Shown: in pieces, positions 23,848 to 55,305 of the stretch
Layout: each line of letters starts with the position of its first letter
How positions within the stretch are numbered: position 1 is the first letter of the stretch
Source of the DNA: Berberis thunbergii
Taxonomy: Eukaryota; Streptophyta; Magnoliopsida; Ranunculales; Berberidaceae
DNA length: 64,000 bases
Assembly: GCA_003290165.1 (NCBI GenBank)
Contig: QNQO01001169.1
Location: 1 to 64,000, forward strand
Direction of reading: 5' to 3'
Translations under genes and position numbers: made by a program
The notes under the pieces: model-generated
What the model was told of the DNA's origin: nothing
Seen by the model: only the letters and a program-made list of their open reading frames with translations
Databases searched by the model: none

Positions 23848-24039
23848 GAGTTGTTCCACACAGCGAGGAAGTGGGCGAAGAAATCAGCGAGGGAGGGAGA
23901 GAGGAAGAGAGGGGAACGCCCATCCCCTCAGGATGCGCACTGTCATTTTTCATGCATGCATCCCGATGGGGATGGGGATGGGGATGGGAGGTCCTCTCTC
24001 TCCCTCCCTCGCTGATTTCCTCGCCATTTAGAATTTCTC
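23848..24039. mobile_element. Palindromic MITE, copy 1
   Basis: A 192-bp foldback element with 9-bp target duplication AACCTATAA (23839-23847 and 24040-24048). Arms contain AGCGAGGGAGGGA and its inverse; the right end reads CATTTAGAATTTCTC. The centre has expanded into GATGGG repeats. The 9-bp duplication points to a Mutator-type transposase acting in trans. Confidence 0.88.
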
Positions 24040-24048
24040 AACCTATAA

Positions 24049-24509
24049 ATAGACGTTTGGAAAATTAAATAAATAAATAAATGTTTTGGTCACCACAGAT
24101 AAGCAACTCACATTTGTACAACACCCACACGAAGACACATATTGGTTATATCGTGACGATCGCGGAGAACTTGATGTACATTGTCATGGTTGACCATGTT
24201 GTACAACAATGTGATGTTTTGAACGAACTAAACTTTGAACAATGGAGCTCCTTGATAGTAAGTCACCTCTAATAGGTTTCAACACTCCACAACCAAAATA
24301 GAAGGCGAAATAATTCTACTTTCCATAACTAAACCAGTTTATGTGCATGGTATGCAACTTTATGGTAATCAAATACATTTCAATGTGTTTTAATTAAAAA
24401 AAATGTTTTCCTAAATAAAATTAATTTTACTTCGAAAAACTACTGATACCCATCTGACCTAAAGTTCATTGCACTTTCATCTTTTGGTCAAAAAAATTTG
24501 TTCAGGATG
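24049..24509. other. Spacer, nothing recognised
   Basis: AT-rich DNA between two elements. The 63-codon frame at 24081-24272 has no recognisable family. Confidence 0.4.
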
Positions 24510-24518
24510 TTCTAAAAA

Positions 24519-25450
24519 TGCAATGACTTTTTGACACCACCACTTCCTGTGTTTGACGCCACAATCGCAACCTTTCTTTCTAACACCACCACTATTGAGT
24601 GACACCATTTTTCCCATTCCCTCTGCGATTTCTTACAACAATGTTGCCGCCTCATCGCTCCATCTCGCCCTTGCAACCTTAATTGTGAGATTAGGAGAGA
24701 AAAAAATGCTTGCAATGAGGGATATGATTGCAACTCAAAATTTGGGGGAAAATCAGCAAGAAAAGAGATATGGAAAGATGGAGGGGGTGGCTAAGCAGGT
24801 GGCAGCCACACTGTTGTTGCTATGGATCTCCGTAGAAGAAAACACAAAAGAGAAGATAGGAGGAGAAAAATAAAGAAAAAATAGTCTATGAGGCAATGCA
24901 ATTCTCTGTTGTTGCTGCCTAGGTAATTTACACACTACTCCATAATGACTCGGTCAAAGAGCGAGTTCACCGATTACTGGGGGAGTAATAAAAAAAACTC
25001 GAACGATTAATCCCAATAAGAATTATTGCATATACACCTATGAGCGCTTAATTAGCTCAAGATATATTAACGAATAAATATTTAAATACCTATTATAAAA
25101 CAGATAAAGGGGAAAAAAAAAAAAAAAAGGAAACAAATGACCCAACCGAGTTGAACTCCATTACTCGGCTGGGTTTTTGATTACTCGGCGAGTAATGCAA
25201 ACTAAGTTAATGATATTGAAACTCGTTTTTTAAAACACGTCTAAGTGGTCGTTACTGAGTAATTGGCGAGTAATCCCCGATTACTCGTCGACTAAACTAC
25301 CCAGGTTGCTGCTGTTGAGAAAAATCGTTCAGGGAGGGAGAGAAAAATGATTTACAGTGATGGTGTCACATAGTAGGTAAAAAAAATGCAAAATTTTTGG
25401 GGGTGACGGTGTCAAAGAGTGAAAGTGGTGGTGCCAAAAATACATTGTCA
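24519..25450. mobile_element. Non-autonomous MULE-like element with a hAT inside
   Basis: Ends TGCAATGACTTTTTGACACC and, inverted on the right, TGACAATGTATTTTTGGCACC. Flanking 9-mers TTCTAAAAA (24510-24518) and TTTTAAAAA (25451-25459) match at 8 of 9. Without the nested hAT it is about 0.54 kb. CACCACC-rich subterminal DNA resembles that of the larger MULE at 26057. Confidence 0.7.
24919..25304. mobile_element. Short hAT element nested in the MULE-like element
   Basis: 386 bp with ends CTAGGTAATTTA and TAAACTACCCAG (10 of 12 inverted) and a perfect 8-bp duplication GTTGCTGC (24911-24918 and 25305-25312). The interior repeats ATTACTCGGCGAGTAAT-like palindromes. Confidence 0.82.
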
Positions 25451-25465
25451 TTTTAAAAAAGCTAA

Positions 25466-26012
25466 AATCACCATTTTATGCTGAAGAACACCATGACTCC
25501 ATCAATGCCCTACTTTCTGAATGACATCATCACCTTTCTGATGGACACCACCAATATAAACAAAAAAACCTTACCAATTTTCTTATCTTCTCTCCTTCAT
25601 CACCACCAATATAAACAATGTTGTTGCCTCATCACCCCTCATCATCCTCCCCTTCATCACCACTGCCTCGCCACCGCCACCTCTCATTCTCCTTCTCCTT
25701 ACTCTTATTCTTCATCTTCTTTTTTTTCTTATTCAATCACCACCACCACCGCCATCTCTCCTCTTCCTCCCCTATTATTCTTTTCCATCAATCACCACCC
25801 AGCCACCTCTCCTCCTCCCCTATTTTCTTCTCTATCTTCTCCATCAAGCACCACCACCACTGTCGACCAGCAGTGACAGGGAGAGGTGGTGGTGGGGCGG
25901 GTGGGGTGATGTTGCTTCGGTGAAAAGAGAAGAAAAGATGAGGGCAATAGTGTCCTTCAACAAATTAAAATAAATTTGGAATGTGGTGTTCTTCAGCAAA
26001 AATGGTAGTGTT
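25466..26012. mobile_element. Probable MULE-like foldback element without clear target duplication
   Basis: GCTGAAGAACACCA near 25480-25493 is inverted near 25990-26003 (TGGTGTTCTTCAGC), with CACCATTTT / AAAATGGTAGTG outside it. The inside is CACCACC- and CTCCTC-rich. No matching flanks were found, so the exact ends are uncertain. Long proline/serine/histidine frames here are low-complexity artefacts. Confidence 0.5.
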
Positions 26013-26454
26013 ATTTGGCAACAACCTTTATAAAAATGGTTTGACACATCCAAATAGGCACGACACCTCGCACCACCACTTCCTCTCTCTCACGCCACCA
26101 AAGAATTTTTTTGTTTTTTGTTATTTGTTTTTTTCTTACTTTCTCACACCACCAATAAATAAGTTAAAACCTCAAAAACTCAAAAGCCAAACAAAAAATC
26201 ACACTCAAAAACCATTCAAACGACCTCCCTCCCTCCTTCAATTTCTCGAACTCCCTGCTGCGGTTCGTCCCACACTTCGCGACCAACTTCACTTCCTCGC
26301 AAGGTTGCGTCTTCCTCTTCTTCTTCGCATTGGCCCTAAAATCGTGTGGTTCGTCTATCTCTCATCCTATTTGTCCTCCTCTTTCCTATCTCTCCTTCTT
26401 CATTTGAATCTCACTACATTTCATCTTGAAAGAACTTAGTTCATTTGATTATAT

Positions 26455-28798
26455 GAAAATGAAAGTGTTTAGTGAAGTTGATGATATTAGAAATGAAGAT
26501 TATAAGGGTTTTCACGAGGGCGAAAAAGAAGATCAATCTAAATTCCAAGGACAATCCTTTTCAATTGAGGTAATTTGCAAAAAAAAAATCATTTAATTTG
26601 CATGTAAATTTTATTTATTTTTATATTTTGTCAAAATAATCGATTGATTATTGTATGATGCATTGATGCATAGGCGTTTATAATGGATGTAATAGATATG
26701 GAGATGACTTTTAATGATCTTGAAAGCCCAGAGACGAACCATTTAGAGGTAACCACCATTTTATTGTTAAGCAAATTAAAATTTTAATTAATATATGAAA
26801 CTAATTATAAATTGAATCATTATGCAGAAAGTTGATGATTATGTTGATGGTAGTGGTGACAATAACAATTAAGAAATATCATTGGTACTGGTAGTCGATG
26901 ATAGTCATTTATTTTTTACGGACGAGGTATGTAAGTTTATACGTTTTTTGTTTTCACCATTTTTCATTGTTATAAATATGTTGTTATTAACAAGTTTTTT
27001 TTTTAGGTATTCTCATCATAGTCTGCACTGATAGGTTGGGTCCAAGGGATCGGTAGGGATAATAACATGATCATTACTATCACTAAATCGGAACCAACTA
27101 ATCAAATAAGGAAGGGAATAGTCCATTTTGGTTGTGAAAGGGGAGGGAAGTCTGATAAAAGGTTAAAAAATCTTATTTGATCCAGCAGTACAAAGAAAAG
27201 TGGGTGCAAATTTGAATTGAGAGGGGTCCCACTGGATTGCAAGTGACATGTGAAACCCACAATCATCCTCGATCAGAGTCACTTGTTGGTCATTCGTTTG
27301 CTGAAAAATTGAACGTAGAAAAGATTATTTATGTGAAGAATATGAAAAAGTCCGGTGTGAGCCCTTAGAACATCTTGTTTTGGCTTAAAGAGATGTCGTC
27401 GAATAATACCTCGTCTTTGAAGCATATTTACAATCTAGCGTGTCGGCTAAAAATATTGGAACAAAGAGGCAGGAAGACTTTGCAACATACTCTACAGTTG
27501 TTGAGGGAACACAAATACATAGAGTGGCATTCTGTTGATCAGGGGAATAGAGTCACCAACATTTTTTTGGCACATCCTAAAATATATTCAGTTAGCAAAG
27601 TGTTTTCCACAAGTAATGTTTATGGATTGTACGTATAAAACTAACCGCTATAGGATGCCGCTGTTTGAGATTGTTGGTGTGACGTCGACTGGGAAGACCT
27701 TCAACGTTGCATTCAATTGCATGTGTTCTGAAAAAAGAAGAATCTTATGCTTGGGCATTAGAGAAGCTTGCATGAATTTTTTAGCCAGACAACCTGCCAA
27801 GCGTGTTTGTGACTGATAGATAACTGACTTTGATCAAGGCTATTGAACGAGTTTTCACTAAGGCAAGGAGATTATTGTGCACATGGCACATCAATACAAA
27901 TGTCGGGACAAATTGTAAGAGGCACTTTGAGGACAATGACCGATGGGCCAACTTTATAGATTCATTTTCAGAATTGTATAGATCAAGTTCAGAAGATAAA
28001 TGGAACAATGCCAAAATTGAGTTTGATAGAAGATGGGCATAATACCCTAAGTGTTTGGAATATCTCAAGACAGTCTGGTATCCTCATAAGGAGTATTTTG
28101 TCTATGCATGGACGGATAAATTTATGCATTTTGGACAACGCACAACGGGTCAAGTTGAAGGTGCACACTTGAAGTTGAAGCACTCGTTGGAAAACTCCCA
28201 AGGAACGTTAATTAATGTCTAGAAAAAGATACATGAAATTATCGAAATCCAACTGATTGAAATAGAATCGTCATTCCAGTATAGTTTGATAGATGTGAAG
28301 TCCAAACATAACTTCACTTTATTTTCCTTACTTCATGGGTCGGTGGCGTGCATGACAACTGATTTGATAAATGCATAAATTTGGAGGTGTGAAAGTGTGG
28401 GGGTTGACCCTATAAAGTGTGGTTATGTGCTTTGAAAGACACATAGATTACCTTGCGCTCATAAACTTACAGGTTATCTAATTCCCACAGGGCAAATTCC
28501 AGTATGCACCGTAGACAAGTATTGGCTGCAGCTTGGCACAACACCTATTCGTGAATGTGGCGATGTAATTATAGACCCATTGTTTGACGCCCTTATGAAT
28601 AGGTTCAATGAGTCAATTCTTGATCAGAAGTTGGTTATGAAAAGGAAGCTTATCGAGTTGACTTATTTGGGTGATAGTGTCGTGATTGACCCATTGGCAC
28701 TTTTGGCTAAAAATGGGAGACCAAAAAAGAAGTCGGCTAAGTACGAGAGGTCCACTAAAAGGGATCCCTCAGTTTACGAATACGCCATGACACAATAA
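26455..28798 (+). pseudogene. MULE transposase (FAR1/MURA-like), decayed
   Basis: Probable small exons at 26455-26570 and 26674-26749, each followed by a GT donor, precede the main part. From about 27007 broken frames give a FAR1-type zinc region (ETHNHPRSESLVGH), then a pre-catalytic segment at 27375-27638. The MULE catalytic core is at 27600-27816: MDCTYKTNRYRMPLFEIVG with the first Asp. VTDR with the second Asp comes just before a stop at about 27817. AIERVFTKARRLLCTWH lies at 27836-27892 and WTDKFMHFGQRTTGQVEGAH, with the likely catalytic Glu, near 28105-28170. A SWIM-like motif (THRLPCAHKLTGYL) is near 28440-28485, and the last open piece ends at 28798. Frameshift near 27610 and several stops. 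Confidence 0.88.
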
Positions 28799-28892
28799 GA
28801 AATGAAAGGCAATAGTAAGAAAGTATTAATAAAAAAGGAGAAGCCGATAATTAATAACAATAAATTGATGTGACAAATTCTGTCTTGGATAC

Positions 28893-29519
28893 AGGATTAT
28901 GCTTATGACGTTGTCAACGTCCCAGGCGATGAAAATTGTGGCTTCCGATGCATTTCCAAATTCCTTCAATATGATGACGAAAACGGTTGGAAATAAGTGC
29001 GGAAAAAGAGCTATTGATGAAGCTCAAGTGTAATGATGAAGCTCAAGTGTAATGCAGAGTTATGGCTTGCAATGTGGCACGAGGAAGGGGTAAAGGTTGT
29101 GAAGGACGCTTTAGTAATTCCAAAAAACCAGGTGCGGATAGATAGAAAAAGTTGGTTTATGGACCCCCGACAGGCTAGAGCTTGCAGCGACCCATTACCA
29201 ATGCGTTTTTGTTTGTTATGGGAATCAAAACACGACTTGTTTTCCCTGTGTTTTTTTGATACCACATTTTGACTCAGGACGCGTATGTTTCATGGCACAC
29301 TTGGCTTAGAACAATCATTATATCGTCCTTCATATGCCACCGAACCCACCATTGCCCCCTACAGTACCAACCTGGCCGGGTCAAATGTTTCCTTCGACCC
29401 ACTTGTTGAGGAGTAGTTTCGAGGTCCAGCTCAGTATTGGTGTGGCGATGCTGAACAAGTTTAATAAGAAGAATAAGAATAACGCGAAGAAGTCGAACGA
29501 GGTAGTGACCATAGATTGA
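28893..29519 (+). pseudogene. OTU-like cysteine protease region of the MULE
   Basis: Just after the transposase, VVNVPGDENCGFRCISKFLQ matches the start of OTU deubiquitinase domains, where the Asp and Cys of GD-x-NCGFR belong to the active site (family knowledge). A short duplication (ATGATGAAGCTCAAGTGTA, 29015-29051) breaks the frame. Downstream pieces ELWLAMWHEEG, CLLWESKHDLFSL and PPTVPTWPGQM fit the tail of the transposon-borne version. The catalytic His region is not clearly preserved. Confidence 0.6.
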
Positions 29520-29984
29520 TGCACATATTGTATTTTGCTAACCATTGTTGTTACAAAAAAGTTGTAAATGACAAATGTAAATGAAAGTCGAAGCATTGTT
29601 TTGTTAGAAAAGTCACCATTTTTTTTTGTTAACGGAAGACTTGAATGTTTCAAGATTTGTTAATATATTATACAAAATTTAACTCATATTAGTTTGAGAT
29701 TTTGTTTATGTATGATAAGAGATCGGAATAAGGATTATTTCCATGCGACTATGTGATAAGAGAAAAAAAAATCAAATACAAATAAGATAAAAGAGGTGGA
29801 CATGAGGATTTATTTGACTTGGAAACCCTTCTATGACTGTAAAACATGTGACAAGTAAGCTCAATCTAAGCCCATGGAACATTCACATCAAGGTTTTAGG
29901 TCAAAAACATTGGAAAACTAAGTTTAAAATTGAATAAATTTGAAAAAAATTTGAAATTTCTGTTATTAGAACAATTGCATGGTT

Positions 29985-30400
29985 TTAGGGTTTTTCCGCA
30001 ATGGGCAATGCGAGGTATCCCACTATTCTCGCATTGGCCACAGCGGAAAGGACTAAAATTTTCAAAATTTGTACTGTTCGCAATGCCAAATGCGCATTAA
30101 ATTAGAAACATCGCAGTGGGAAATGTGTTTAATATGGTATACTTCGCAGCCCACCTTGCGAAACATATGGGATAATTCGCACTGGAGAATGCGCAAAAAA
30201 CAGGACACATCGCATTCCTGACTGCAAACAGTAAAAAATTTCAAAACAAAATTTTGGTTTGCAATCCGCATTGCGAGATAACCTTGATATTTCGCATTGA
30301 CCACCGCGAATAGTAAAAAAAATTCTAAAAAACTTCAGTTCGCATCATGGAATGCGCATTAACCAGGATCCTGCGCAGTGCCAAATGCGAACAGACTAAA
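29985..30400. repeat. Degenerate repeats of the word CGCATT / AATGCG
   Basis: Words such as CGCAATG, AATGCG, TCGCATTG and AATGCGCATTAA recur every 25-60 bp on both strands, separated by AT-rich filler, between the OTU-like and plant-mobile-domain regions. No coding or RNA structure can be assigned. Confidence 0.55.
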
Positions 30401-30790
30401 AATTAGCAAATAGAGTCGTATCCAGAAGAAACAACAAGTAACCTCTACACACTTGTTGTTTCCTTGTAAGAGAATTAGCGTTCGTGGCTTGTCTACAACA
30501 GTGGTTCTGAATAAACCTCATTTCCACATATTTCTCATGCTTCTTGACATGAGCCTTTGCTTCTTTATTTTCAATCCCCAAATCATCCACCAATAATGTA
30601 ACACATTCATATACCGTCACTGAAGTCGTCGTTTTAACCGACTTACAAAAAATTGGCAAATGAGTTATACGGTAGACATCGTCCAGGGTAATGGTCATCT
30701 CTCCAAAAGGTAGGTGGAAATTGTTGGTCTCAGGTTGTCAACGGTCCGCGAAAGCACAAATTGTCACATTATTAGGACATGCCCTAAGAT
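30396..30790 (-). pseudogene. Plant mobile domain (PMD, aminotransferase-like) fragment
   Basis: On the minus strand the reading ETNNFHLPFGEMTITLDDVY, then RITHLPI, matches the start of the plant mobile domain found in MAIN/MAIL1 proteins and in many transposons. A stop codon (TGA) lies at about 30739-30741, shortly before the matched segment, and the 100-codon open part (30698-30396) loses similarity after about 30 residues. It lies inside the MULE, opposite to the transposase. It is a captured or element-borne gene remnant. Confidence 0.65.
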
Positions 30791-32396
30791 ATTTAATAAA
30801 GGGATACATACCACTGTTGTAGACCATTCTCTTTACATCCATCGACTCTTTTTTCAAATCCCAATATATGAAGTTTCTATATTGATGCCGACACTGCAAT
30901 GCGCCTCGTTCCTAAATACAAGAAACATATGCATTAAGTAATTCAATGTCCAAATATATATAAATAATGTGCTTATATAATTTAACCAACTAAAAATATT
31001 GACTTATCGACTCACCATCTCAAATGCCACGACAAACATGGCCATGGTAATCGACTAATGTGGAACAATCCATAGGACTACCGGGATAAAAATCTCGTCT
31101 AGCTTCTTATTTTTTGTTACCCTTCTCCCCTGCTTTCTCCTCATCCCCTGTTTCCTCCTATAACTCCTCATCTTGATGTCCAACACCTGCACCACTCGAA
31201 CCTCATTTCCCCTGTGATTGGGTTTGACTTTGGGATACAACTACTCGTCTGTATGCTTTTTGATGATCTATTTGAATCCTCATTTGCTCCTATTTCATTT
31301 TCTTATTTACTTACTTGTCCATATTTTGTTCATTTCTCAATTTTTTTCGTTCTTCTACCGCTTCTTTGCAATTTTCTACTATTTGTTTTTTACCAGACAC
31401 TGTCATGGGTTGTCTTCTACCTCTATCACCTCCATCATCCCCAACAACAGAAGACATGATAAACCTTCAAATAAAAGAAAACAAATACTTCAAGAAATTT
31501 TTTTGTACAATATTTTATTAATTTTAAAGCAATACTATAGCTAATTTGGATGTAAGCAACATTATATATCTCATTTATCTACATTCTAATAAAAAAAAAT
31601 CAATTTGGAACCCTAGAAAAATACCAATATCATATATCTCAACATTATTACAGAAAAAACATAAACAATGACACTTTATACATGGAAACAAATACACAAA
31701 AGCAAACAATGGATGTTTCACATACAATCAAAACAAAAATCTTAAAGCCAAAGATAAACTCACTCACCGAAGAGTTTGAGTGCAAGAGATTTTCGAACCA
31801 AACAATGCGTTTTTCAGTTTTTAGGTTTTGGAGACTTTGAGGGTTTAAGGATTTTGATTTTGAAGGAATTTTGAGAAATTTTCGAGGGAGAGAAATGAGA
31901 TTTGCATGGAATTTGAATGTGAGGAGATATTTGGAAGGAATTTGAATGCGGGAGAGGGAGGAACCGTTGTAGGAGAGGGAAGAAAACATGATCGATTCGA
32001 ATGAAGGGAATGAGAAAAATATTGAGTTTTGATTTATATAGGTGATATAAAAAGTATAATGGTGTGAGAAAATAAATAGGTGATGTGAAAAAGTAAAATG
32101 ATATGAGAAAGAAAAATTGGTGATGCAGTGTAGTCGTTGTCATCCAAATATTTTGACGCAATAGTTGGTTGATGAGTCATTCTAGTCCGTCATTTTTACA
32201 TTTTTGTCCATATCTTTTTCAACACTCTTTAAATATAATCACAACAAAGAAATGGTAAAAGAGTAATTACGCTTGATCACCGTGAAAACCAGTTGCCACA
32301 CCCAGACCGACTAGAACTTCTGGTGATTGATTGGTTCAATTATTTAAAGAAAAGATGATGTTACATAAGTAGATGGGTGCTTGGTAGGACAAGAAT

Positions 32397-32559
32397 ATGG
32401 CAAGTTTGCTTTCACCATTATGGAAATATGACTGTAAGTAAAGCTGCAGCAAAAGCAGGCTCAATGCAGAGTTGAAACTTGAAACATAAAAACAAGAAAC
32501 ACAACACAAGAACCAAAAATTCTAGCTGGCCTTGTTTTTGGTGAAAGCAAACTTGCCAT
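32397..32559. repeat. 21-bp perfect inverted repeat upstream of the BSK gene
   Basis: Positions 32397-32417 (ATGGCAAGTTTGCTTTCACC plus A) are exactly inverted at 32539-32559, 121 bp apart, about 0.23-0.39 kb before the BSK start codon. It could be the scar of a foldback element or a cruciform/hairpin in the promoter or leader. Confidence 0.75.
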
Positions 32560-52361
<19,802 letters not shown>

Positions 52362-53087
52362 AGTTCATAGGCGTAGTGAAATACCAAGTCCCTGTCGTTC
52401 TTGGAATACTGCTATTCTTGTGCTACACTGATCAGGCGGGTCAACAGCAAACAAGAATGAGTGTGTAGTCATCAGAAAGACAAACGGGGTGATAGTTATT
52501 TTTCAGTGAATGTGATCGCTCTCCTCCCAACTAACAGCGAGCAAAAGAGAGAGGGTAGGGGACAATGTATAAAACATTCTGAAAACAAGTTATAAGAAGT
52601 TAGGTGAATTATCAATCAAATTGTCGGCATTGGGTAGTAATTGTACAACTGGATACTCTCCTAACAGAAATAACCCTTAAAATTTTCCTGTGGTGGTACG
52701 GTTAAGCTAAAGAAGCATGTTACTCTCATCTTTTCTACTCAGAAAACTTGGAATGTTAATGCATTATATCCCCATTGCTAAGAATTATGCACAGATACTG
52801 CCTAACAAAACGCAAAAGTGAACTCTGCAGTTTTTACCTGACTAAAAATTTCAACTGACACAGAAGATTTTGGTACTTTGCTGAACATTTCAGCGACGAA
52901 ATTTCCAACTTGATCACAGCTACATCAAAAGGCTGTTCCAACGTCTGTTCGTGTTTCAAATCTTGCTTGCAGTACCAATTGTGGGTATGGTACGTCATTA
53001 GTGTATGGTATGCATTGATATTGACGAGTAGTTTAGTCATTTTCCTTAATATTTTGTCGATAACATATAATTATCTGTAATTCATAT
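52362..53087. other. 3' flank of the BSK gene
   Basis: Starts directly after the BSK stop and must contain its 3' untranslated region. An AATAAA-type signal cannot be assigned with confidence. It ends at a MITE. Confidence 0.4.
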
Positions 53088-53199
53088 GAGCAGTTCTACA
53101 TGGCGAGGAAATGAGCGAGGGGAGGGAGGTGGCGGGGTGGCGACCGTTCACCTCCCTCGCTCGTTTCCTCGCCTACTTCCTCGACATTTAGAATTTCTG
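53088..53199. mobile_element. Palindromic MITE, copy 3 (internally deleted)
   Basis: 112 bp with 9-bp duplication AATTCATAT (53079-53087 and 53200-53208). The left arm GCGAGGAAATGAGCGAGG is complete, and the centre and part of the right arm are missing compared with 49567-49767. Confidence 0.9.
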
Positions 53200-53499
53200 A
53201 ATTCATATATAGCAACTACATGTTGTGGGAACAATGTTTGAACAGGTTAGCAGGGATGGGGTACCTTCATCTGAGTCTAGGCAGACAACCAATTAAAGCT
53301 TGTTTTTAGATACTTTCAACAACCAGCTTCACAGGTTGCTTGTAGTGGAATTACTTGATCCAACGACACCTGAGAGCATGGAATTTAACCTTTCCGTAAC
53401 TGGCTTAAGGAATGCCATGATATTGAACTGGTGCTAACAATAAAAACAATAACAAAACTACATTGATAATTATCCTTTAGCTAAACAAGCATTATTCTC

Positions 53500-55256
53500 T
53501 TAACATTTTCCACCTGGTCCGCCAAATAATATGAAAGGTCCAAGCCCCTCAAACTCGCGATATTCAGCATTGTAACATTTTGTGCAGTCTACATATCTAG
53601 CTAGATGTTTAGGTTCCATAGTTTGATAGAACGAATGAATTACAGTAAGTCTGCGTATATAACATGCAGTAGTGGAACGACCCGCAGGAAAATGTCCATT
53701 CCCCATCGGTGCGCTGTTTCCATTAGGAGGGCCTATTGCAAATCCTCCCCAGCCAACTTGCGAAGCACCTCTACCTAAACCTGGAAATAGGTCCTTTGGC
53801 CAGTAACCTACATGTTCTTAATCATATGATAACCACCAATTACCAGTCTTTTGATCCTGTTAAAAACAAAAACAAAAACAAAAACAAAAAAAACAAAAAA
53901 CAAAACAAAATGGCTTAATTTCAGTTACTTCAAAAACAAAACCAAAAAAATAAATAATGTGTTTGATTTTTATTTTTATGTTTTTTTTTTTCAAATTAGA
54001 CATGGAAATTGAAATCGTTTCCGTGAATTCGATTCCGATGCCTCTCTCTCGGACTTGGATTCCCATGAGTAGTGGAAAAACAGTCTAATGAAGAATCGAT
54101 TTCCTATCAGTAAATAAACAACGGAAATATGCATAACTAGGGAAATGGAATTCATTTCTTTTGAGAAATGGCTAACCAAACAAACCCTAAAAATAAGGGA
54201 GATGAAATAGCAAGTGAAAAAAGTTTTCGTGTCTCACGATATTGAAGATAGCTATTTTTTTTAGTTTTCATGGGAAATATTTTTACTTCAGGAAAGTTTA
54301 TTTCTAGAATTTTAGAAGATATGTGGTGGAAGGTACTTTTATGCGCTATTTCTTTTCTCCTCTCATTTGCTTTCAATACTTTTAATGTTTTTCATGGAAG
54401 TAAATAAATCAATCAAACACTTTTTTTATAGACCCTCCCACCCCAAATGCCAATGTCAGAGTTCGAACCTTAGACCTGTGATACCATCCGTCATAAGCCA
54501 CATTTTCCACAAACATATTTACTATACTCAGGCACGGATTTGCGTGAGGGCTCTTGCCCCCATTGACTTTTGAGAATTTTTTTTTATTTGTCACCCCCCT
54601 CCCAATTAAATTTTTTTTATTTGCTCCCCCTATCCTCACTTTTCACTTCAAACCAGAATTTCATCTCTCAAATCTCGTACAGATCAAATCCAAACTCTAC
54701 TTTCAGAGATAGAGGTTAAATCCCTCAAATCTCTCCAAGAAACCAAAATTCACAATTTCTACTTCACATTCCATCAATTGGACATTATGAGGGAAATCCC
54801 CATATTTCATCATCTTCAAAGATCTATAACTATTGGGTTATTTGAGCTCATCTTCACAAGATCCGGTCCAAACCACCTTCTTCTTTTTCCTCCAGGTGCC
54901 TTCATTAATCACTATGTTGGTCCTATCCACAAAGAAATCGTAAGCAACCCTATCTCCTCCTCATTTTCTTCATGTAGTAGTAATCAACGATTCAAACCTT
55001 TCTCTTGTGTTGTGTTTCTACTCTGATTTTTTTCTTCTTTTGTGCAGGAAAAGAGTTGATTGCTGCCTAGAGATGCTACCAGGATCCTGTTCTGTTGGCT
55101 GTTGTTATTTAGCTCATGGTATTGATTTTTATTTTCTAATGCAACAACTATGTCTTTGTTGTACTACCCCTTTTTGCTGTATTTCTAGAAACACAATTAT
55201 TTTCTTTCTAAAATTGATTGAAGAGAGCCATGTCGGCCAGTAACTAAATGGGGAAC

Positions 55257-55305
<49 letters not shown>

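Larger units (their letters stand above)
26057..32141 (+). mobile_element. 6.1-kb Mutator-like element (MULE) carrying transposase, OTU and plant-mobile-domain remnants
   Basis: The perfect 9-bp duplication ATCCAAATA flanks it (26048-26056 and 32142-32150). The termini pair imperfectly: GGCACGACACCTCGCACCAC at the left and, inverted, GACAACGACTACACTGCATC at the right. Both subterminal regions have CACACCACC motifs. Inside, on the plus strand, come a FAR1/MULE-type transposase with SWIM-like zinc finger and then an OTU-like region; on the minus strand lies a plant-mobile-domain fragment. All coding parts contain stops or frame changes, so this copy is not autonomous. Confidence 0.92.

Noticed and set aside
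25478..25923. Two overlapping plus-strand frames rich in Ser, His, Pro and Phe
   Set aside because: They are products of CACCACC and CTCCTC low-complexity DNA inside a foldback element, with no domain and no splice context.
29985..30400. CRISPR-like spaced repeats
   Set aside because: Repeats are very short, degenerate, on both strands and irregularly spaced, in a plant transposon; not CRISPR.
30714..30941. 75-codon plus-strand frame opposite the plant mobile domain
   Set aside because: The minus-strand reading matches a known domain, so this is its shadow.
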